DNA of 64,000 nt from JBKCUA01 sp046318675. GTDB lineage: Bacteria > Pseudomonadota > Alphaproteobacteria > JAJTHO01. The translations under genes were made by a program, and so were the position numbers. Positions 60,018 to 64,000 of this stretch are shown one piece after another; within the stretch, counting starts at the first letter, position 1, and every line of letters begins with the position of its first letter. The stretch is taken from NCBI GenBank assembly GCA_046318675.1, contig JBKCUA010000013.1:1-64000 (forward strand). The letters are read 5' to 3'. The notes beneath the pieces were generated by a model. That model ran no database searches. It was given only the letters and a program-made list of their open reading frames with translations, and had not been told where the DNA came from.

Positions 60018-60902
60018 ATGGCCACAATAATCAAAACCATTGGTGTTATCGGTGCCGGTCAAATGGGCAGCGGCATTACTCATGTTGCAGCACTGACTGG
60101 CCTTAATGTCCTTCTCTCTGACATAAGCGATAAAGCACTTGCAAAAGGGCTTTCCAGTATTGCCAAAAATATTGATCGCCAAGTAGCCAAAGGCAAAACC
60201 ACCGAAGCTGAAAAAACCGCCGCTTTGACCCGCATCAAAACCAGCACCGACTACGCCGTCTTCAAAGATGCCGATTTTGTCATTGAAGCCGCCACCGAAC
60301 ATGAAGATATCAAAAAAGAAATCTTCAAAAAGTTGGTGCCACACATTGCCCCCCACACGCTGCTGGCAAGCAACACCTCCAGTATTTCCATCACCCGCCT
60401 AGCCGCCATTACCGACCGCCCGGAACGCTTTATTGGTATGCACTTCATGAATCCGGTGCCGGTCATGAAACTAGTGGAAATTATTAAAGGCATCGCCACC
60501 AGCGATGAGACGTTTCACATTGTTCAGACCCTGGCCGAAAAACTTGGCAAAACCACGGTCTTGTCCGAGGATTTCCCGGCCTTTATCGTCAACCGCATCC
60601 TGATTTCTATGATTAATGAGGCGGTGTACACTCTCCATGAAGGAGTAGGCTCCGTCCTCGCCATTGATACCTCAATGAAACTAGGGGCAAACCACCCTAT
60701 GGGGCCGTTTGAGCTGGCGGATTTTATCGGCCTTGATACGTGCGTGGCCATCATGAACGTCCTTCACCACGGCCTAGCAGATTCCAAGTACCGCCCCTGC
60801 CCGCTGCTGGTCAAATACGTCGAGGCCGGCTGGCTAGGCCGCAAAACAGGCAAGGGTTTTTACGATTACAGCAATCCGGAAAAGCCCGTGCCTACCAAGT
60901 AA
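60018..60902 (+). CDS. 3-hydroxybutyryl-CoA dehydrogenase
   Basis: NAD(P)-dependent oxidation of 3-hydroxyacyl-CoA to acetoacetyl-CoA. ATG 60018 follows AAGGAGGG; a longer frame from 59778 overlaps the HIG1-type gene. The 294-residue product has the Rossmann loop IGVIGAGQMGSGI, the catalytic segment GMHFMNPVPVMKLVEII (His near 138), FPAFIVNRI, and a C-terminal LGRKTGKGFYDY. Works in sequence with an enoyl-CoA hydratase such as 37514-38290. Third positions turn GC-rich after about 60340. Confidence 0.94.
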   Translation: MATIIKTIGVIGAGQMGSGITHVAALTGLNVLLSDISDKALAKGLSSIAKNIDRQVAKGKTTEAEKTAALTRIKTSTDYAVFKDADFVIEAATEHEDIKKEIFKKLVPHIAPHTLLASNTSSISITRLAAITDRPERFIGMHFMNPVPVMKLVEIIKGIATSDETFHIVQTLAEKLGKTTVLSEDFPAFIVNRILISMINEAVYTLHEGVGSVLAIDTSMKLGANHPMGPFELADFIGLDTCVAIMNVLHHGLADSKYRPCPLLVKYVEAGWLGRKTGKGFYDYSNPEKPVPTK

Positions 60903-60905
60903 AAT

Positions 60906-61397
60906 ATGCACATTATGAACATTAAAGAGCAGAATTTTCTAGAGTCCTCTGAGCCTGTCACGATAAACAAACCTGCTCTGATGTTCTGGTCGCGCCTAAT
61001 ACAGACCGGGGCTGCTGTTGTGCTGGCATTAAGCGCGGTGCTGCTGCTGGCACCTTCCACCGGCATAAGCATTTTTAACTTTGTTTATTACCAAACATTC
61101 TCAAGCACAGGGCTTGAATCGAACTCTCCATACATTCAGTTTGCCCACGGTATAATCGGCGCAGTACTGGCTGGATGGATGATTGGCATCATCATATTAG
61201 CACGCAGCCCGTTCATAGCAGGTGAGCGTTATGCTTGGAATACGATAACCTTTTCATTAGCTGGATGGTTTCTTATTGATACAGGGTTTTCTCTTTTCCA
61301 TGCCATCTGGGGCAATGTGTTTCTGAATTTGGCAATTGCACTACTTTTTGGTATCCCGCTGCTGGCAACCCATAAATATTTCACTCTAAAAAAATGA
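60906..61397 (+). CDS. Small integral membrane protein, function unknown
   Basis: 163 residues with about four predicted membrane helices (for instance AVVLALSAVLLLAP and AVLAGWMIGIIILA). It starts 3 bases after the dehydrogenase stop, at ATG 60906 or 60915, without a clear ribosome site, so it may be translated by coupling. I recognise no family. It converges on galU across 134 bp. Confidence 0.6.
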   Translation: MHIMNIKEQNFLESSEPVTINKPALMFWSRLIQTGAAVVLALSAVLLLAPSTGISIFNFVYYQTFSSTGLESNSPYIQFAHGIIGAVLAGWMIGIIILARSPFIAGERYAWNTITFSLAGWFLIDTGFSLFHAIWGNVFLNLAIALLFGIPLLATHKYFTLKK

Positions 61398-61452
61398 TAT
61401 GCATTACCCGCACACACGAGATTATCTCTAAGGTTATTTTTCGGCCATGCAG

Positions 61453-61478
61453 GCTCGGTGTTTTAAAGCTCGGTGTTT
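61453..61478. repeat. 11-bp direct repeat between convergent genes
   Basis: GCTCGGTGTTT occurs twice (61453-61463 and 61468-61478), 15 bases apart start to start, in the 134-bp gap between the membrane protein gene and galU. It has no hairpin character. It may be a slippage duplication or a protein site. Confidence 0.4.
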
Positions 61479-61531
61479 GACCCTAGGCGTGGTTGAAAAT
61501 GTACGTTATAGTTGTGCAACCATTTATAAAT

Positions 61532-62401
61532 TCAAGTATACTTCCCCAAAAACCTTCTTACCCCCTCCTTAAGCCCAGGCCTAGCCAAAGCAAACGCAAT
61601 ATTGGCCTCTAAGAAGCCGAGGTTATTTCCGCAATCAAAGCGCTGGCCCTCAAACTGGACGCCGTGGAAGGTTTCCTCCCGGATGATTTTGTCCAAGGCA
61701 TCGGTGAGCTGAATCTCCCCCCCAGCCCCGGTTTGCTTTTCCGCCAAGTGCTTGAAGATACTGGGCTGGAGGATATAGCGGCCAATCACCGCCTTATTAG
61801 AAGGGGCCAGGCGCGGCGTCGGTTTTTCGACAATGGCGTCGGCCTCAATGAGATTGCCCTGCTGCCGCGTTGGTCGGATAATGCCGTAGAGACTGGTTTG
61901 CTCAGGCGCGACCTCGGTAATGGCCACCAAATTGCCGCCGACTTTATTATACGCGTCCATCATTTGCACCAAGCAGGGCTTGTCGGCCAGCACCAGATCA
62001 TCGGCCAGCAGAACGGCAAACGGCTCATCCCCAATCAAATTACGCGCACACCAGACGGCATGACCGAGACCCAAAGCTTCCTGCTGACGGATATAGGCCA
62101 CTTCTCCCGGTTGCGGGATACCTTTTATAAGGGTTTCCCACAATTCTTTTTTTCCACGCTTAAGTAAAGTATCCTGCAATTCATAAGAAAAATCAAAATG
62201 ATCCTCAATAGCCGTCTTCCCACGCCCAGTAACAAAAATACACTCACGAATCCCTGCTGCCCAAGCTTCCTCTACGGCGTACTGAATAATAGGCTTATCC
62301 ACCACAGGCAGCATTTCCTTAGGCAAGGCTTTAGTGGCAGGCAAAAAACGAGTTCCAAGCCCTCCAACAGGAAAAATAGCTTTTCGAACAATGCGGTACA
62401 T
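61532..62401 (-). CDS. galU: UTP-glucose-1-phosphate uridylyltransferase
   Basis: Makes UDP-glucose for lipopolysaccharide, exopolysaccharide and galactose metabolism. The 289-residue protein has GLGTRFLPATKALPKEMLPV near residue 14, the uridine-binding GLGHAVWCARNL and the sugar-binding EKPTPRLAPSN, and ends with the FDCGNNLGFLEANIAFAL region. The 5' third uses AT-leaning codons and the rest GC-rich ones. It is divergent from rpsF. Confidence 0.96.
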   Translation of the reverse strand: MYRIVRKAIFPVGGLGTRFLPATKALPKEMLPVVDKPIIQYAVEEAWAAGIRECIFVTGRGKTAIEDHFDFSYELQDTLLKRGKKELWETLIKGIPQPGEVAYIRQQEALGLGHAVWCARNLIGDEPFAVLLADDLVLADKPCLVQMMDAYNKVGGNLVAITEVAPEQTSLYGIIRPTRQQGNLIEADAIVEKPTPRLAPSNKAVIGRYILQPSIFKHLAEKQTGAGGEIQLTDALDKIIREETFHGVQFEGQRFDCGNNLGFLEANIAFALARPGLKEGVRRFLGKYT

Positions 62402-62482
62402 AACTCATCTTCTCCTGAGACACGATACTCGTATCAGAGTTCTTGCTTTTTGACAAAAAAGCATTATAGACTTGTTTCCTTC

Positions 62483-62520
62483 GCTGGCAAGACCAGCTCC
62501 GCCCGCGCCGTTGCGAGCGT
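62483..62520 (+). promoter_or_regulatory. Possible rpsF leader structure
   Basis: GCTGG-N5-CCAGC (62483-62497) is a perfect 5-bp hairpin, followed by CTCCGC and GCGAG, which can pair with one bulged C around a loop containing CCG. Leaders of rpsF operons often carry an S6:S18-binding hairpin with a CCG element. This match is loose and made by eye. Confidence 0.3.
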
Positions 62521-62539
62521 GAACCGTGAGGAAAAAACG

Positions 62540-62977
62540 ATGGCCTATTATGAGGTAACAGTACTGGCGAGACCAGAATTATCCGCCACCCAAGTTACGA
62601 CTCTTCAACAAGAAATTGTCGATATTATAACCACTCAAAGTGGTACGGTCGCCAAACAAGAATACTGGGGTCTGCGCCTGCTTTCCTACCCCATTGGCAA
62701 GGCTCGCCGCGCGCATTATCTGTACTTTGATATTGAAGTTGCCGCTGCTGGTCAGCACGAGTTGCGTCGCCTTCTAGGTCTTCATGAAAACATCATACGT
62801 TCGCTGATTGTTTCGGTGCAGGCTTTGCAGAACGGACCATCGGCTGTCCTACTGGCTAAGCAGCGCGACGAGAACAAAGCGGCTGAAATAGAAGGTTTTG
62901 AGGGCATTGATGGTGGGGATCAAGGATATCGTCCACGTCGTCCATCCGATGCCGATACCGACCTTCTCGACGCCTAA
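62540..62977 (+). CDS. rpsF: 30S ribosomal protein S6
   Basis: Small-subunit protein that binds S18 on the platform. ATG 62540 after GAGGA gives MAYYEVTVLARPEL, the normal S6 start, and 145 residues. QEYWGLRLLSYPIGKARRAHY and the ferredoxin-like fold are intact. The tail after about residue 105 is acidic and low-complexity (IEGFEGIDGGDQ and DADTDLLDA), a common but variable S6 extension. rpsR follows after 21 bases. Confidence 0.96.
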   Translation: MAYYEVTVLARPELSATQVTTLQQEIVDIITTQSGTVAKQEYWGLRLLSYPIGKARRAHYLYFDIEVAAAGQHELRRLLGLHENIIRSLIVSVQALQNGPSAVLLAKQRDENKAAEIEGFEGIDGGDQGYRPRRPSDADTDLLDA

Positions 62978-62998
62978 CTATTGCCAAAAGGATTTTTT

Positions 62999-63268
62999 AT
63001 GTCTGAACCTCGCATACCTCACGCCACCGATAGTAATTCCGTCAATCGTAAGGTTTTTTTCCGCCGCAAAAAAACCTGTCCTTTTTCCAGTACGAATGCG
63101 CCAAAGATTGACTACAAAGATGTGCGCCTCCTGCAACGTTTTGTTACTGAGCGTGGCAAGATAATGCCAAGCCGCATTACGGCTGTTTCTACTGACAAGC
63201 AGCGTGCCTTGGCCTTAGCCATAAAGCGGGCTCGGTACTTAGCATTGATGCCTTACGTGGGCGCATAA
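62999..63268 (+). CDS. rpsR: 30S ribosomal protein S18
   Basis: Small-subunit protein partnered with S6. ATG 62999 with AAAAGGAT upstream gives 89 residues. The family core is present: FFRRKKTCPF, IDYKDVRLLQRFVTERGKI and PSRITAVSTDKQRALALAIKRAR. A 20-residue N-terminal extension precedes it. Between rpsF and a DUF2232 gene, the usual alphaproteobacterial order; rplI would be expected beyond the window. Confidence 0.96.
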   Translation: MSEPRIPHATDSNSVNRKVFFRRKKTCPFSSTNAPKIDYKDVRLLQRFVTERGKIMPSRITAVSTDKQRALALAIKRARYLALMPYVGA

Positions 63269-63276
63269 TCCCAACT

Positions 63277-64000
63277 GTGCTCAACTCCACTGCACCTGTT
63301 GATATTCGCGCTTTGTTGATGACCAAGCCTTGGCTGTCCGTGCTCCTTGCGGGAGTTCTGACCGCAGTACTTAGTGTTGGAATGGCATTACTACCCGTAC
63401 TGATGATATTTAGTATTCTGCCGTTATTGTTGATAGGTGTTTCTTTATCTTGGCAAGCAGCATTGTTGGCTGGTACTGTAGCTTGGGGCGTATATTCTGG
63501 ATTATTGTTTATTACACCAAATTCAATGGGTTTTACTCTTGACCAGGAACCAATATTATCCACAGGGACTTGGTATTTTCTACATCAAAACACGCTGTTC
63601 TTCTTATTGCGCATAGTGGTGCCTGCGGTTCTTCTTTGCTGGCTGCGAGTAAAGGCCAAAACTTTGGGTAAAAATATCGCTTGGTTGAACTTTCTATTCC
63701 TCCATGGAATCGTCGTTACGATAGTAGGCTCTTGGTTGCTAGCACCTGTACAAGAGCCGATAATTAAAGCCCTTAACGAAATATCTTTACGTCTTACTGA
63801 AGATAGTCAAGGAGCTTTGACTATTAATAAAAACCAGCTTGTGCTCCTAGCTAGTCTTATTTCCGGCTTTTCCGCAGCGGGCGGCTTTATAACTATCGCC
63901 CTAAATATGTGGATTACCAATTTGGTATGTCATAGATGCTTCTCTTGGCTGCGGATGCAACCTTTAACAGGCTTATCTTGTCTATTAGTCATCGTTGGTG
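63277..64000 (+). CDS. DUF2232 membrane protein, truncated by the window edge
   Basis: An open frame runs from GTG 63277 to the end of the window with no stop (241 codons). ATG 63319 is an alternative start; neither has a clear ribosome site. The product is strongly hydrophobic with several membrane helices (LSVLLAGVLTAVLSVGMALL, FFLLRIVVPAVLLCWL, GIVVTIVGSWLLAP). Its position after rpsR and its hydrophobic profile fit DUF2232, a family commonly found between rpsR and rplI in Alphaproteobacteria. Function is unknown. Confidence 0.75.
   Translation, partial: MLNSTAPVDIRALLMTKPWLSVLLAGVLTAVLSVGMALLPVLMIFSILPLLLIGVSLSWQAALLAGTVAWGVYSGLLFITPNSMGFTLDQEPILSTGTWYFLHQNTLFFLLRIVVPAVLLCWLRVKAKTLGKNIAWLNFLFLHGIVVTIVGSWLLAPVQEPIIKALNEISLRLTEDSQGALTINKNQLVLLASLISGFSAAGGFITIALNMWITNLVCHRCFSWLRMQPLTGLSCLLVIVG

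Noticed and set aside
61116..61133. TTCGATTC-like string on the minus strand suggesting a tRNA T-loop
   Set aside because: The flanking bases do not form a T-stem or acceptor stem, and it lies inside the membrane-protein coding frame.
1..64000. CRISPR arrays, insertion sequences, prophage genes, tRNA or rRNA genes
   Set aside because: No regularly spaced direct repeats, transposase, integrase, structural phage genes or RNA-gene signatures were seen on either strand by reading.

Overview
The window reads as chromosome from a Gram-negative alphaproteobacterium, not from a phage or plasmid. The clade signs are a plant/alphaproteobacterial-type glutamate-cysteine ligase, a penicillin-binding-protein-activator lipoprotein divergent from rsmI, rpsF-rpsR followed by a DUF2232 membrane protein, a HIG1-type small membrane protein, TadE-like pilus genes preceded by a perfect CtrA-type site (TTAA-N7-TTAAC), and a flagellin gene with a textbook sigma-54 promoter. 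Base composition is intermediate and patchy, and several single genes step from AT-leaning to GC-rich third positions. Genus cannot be named from the sequence; a Rhodospirillales-like lineage is only a guess. No tRNA, rRNA, CRISPR, insertion sequence or prophage was seen.

Layout. 1-5.1 kb: efp, a convergent psiE-like gene, then suhB, a proline-rich OmpA-domain protein, leuD and leuB. 5.1-7.3 kb: a two-partner-secretion transporter whose ribosome site is buried in a 13-bp hairpin, then 458 bp without a gene but with nested inverted repeats. 7.3-11.7 kb: rsmE-gshA-pmbA, coupled by ATGA overlaps, then a class I aldolase. 11.7-14.1 kb (minus): rsmD, a GNAT acetyltransferase, an outer-membrane barrel protein and pal. 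14.2-14.9 kb: a winged-helix protein and a small gene broken at a run of eight C. 14.9-23.3 kb (minus): secA, recF, dnaN, a tautomerase-family isomerase, skp and bamA. 23.4-27 kb (plus): uppS-cdsA-dxr-rseP. 27-34.4 kb: a cytoplasmic-looking trypsin-fold protease, cyaY-coaBC-dut, guaB, an ABC exporter and a MipA/OmpV barrel. 34.6-42.2 kb: cysK, a LemA-like/TPM-like pair, an enoyl-CoA hydratase and the hook genes fliK-flgD-flgE. 42.2-51.5 kb (minus): ubiB, ubiE, flagellin, ppx, ppk, tolB. 51.6-54.6 kb (minus): three tandem paralogous TadE-like, cysteine-rich proteins. 54.7-64 kb: PBP-activator lipoprotein, rsmI, moeB-rhodanese, a TAXI solute-binding protein, an exonuclease, a HIG1-type protein, 3-hydroxyacyl-CoA dehydrogenase, galU, rpsF-rpsR and a truncated DUF2232 gene.

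How the genes fit together. A large share serves envelope biogenesis and division (bamA, skp, uppS, cdsA, dxr, rseP, pal, tolB, PBP activator, secA). Motility and surface-structure genes (fliK, flgD, flgE, flagellin, TadE-like trio) carry the clearest regulatory sites. Ubiquinone, leucine, cysteine, glutathione, CoA and nucleotide metabolism fill the rest. Gene order is rearranged relative to the usual alphaproteobacterial layout: tolB and pal are 36 kb apart, bamA-skp runs away from uppS-cdsA-dxr-rseP, and dnaN-recF sits without dnaA or gyrB. The best candidate for something undescribed is the TadE-like trio at 51.6-54.6 kb.
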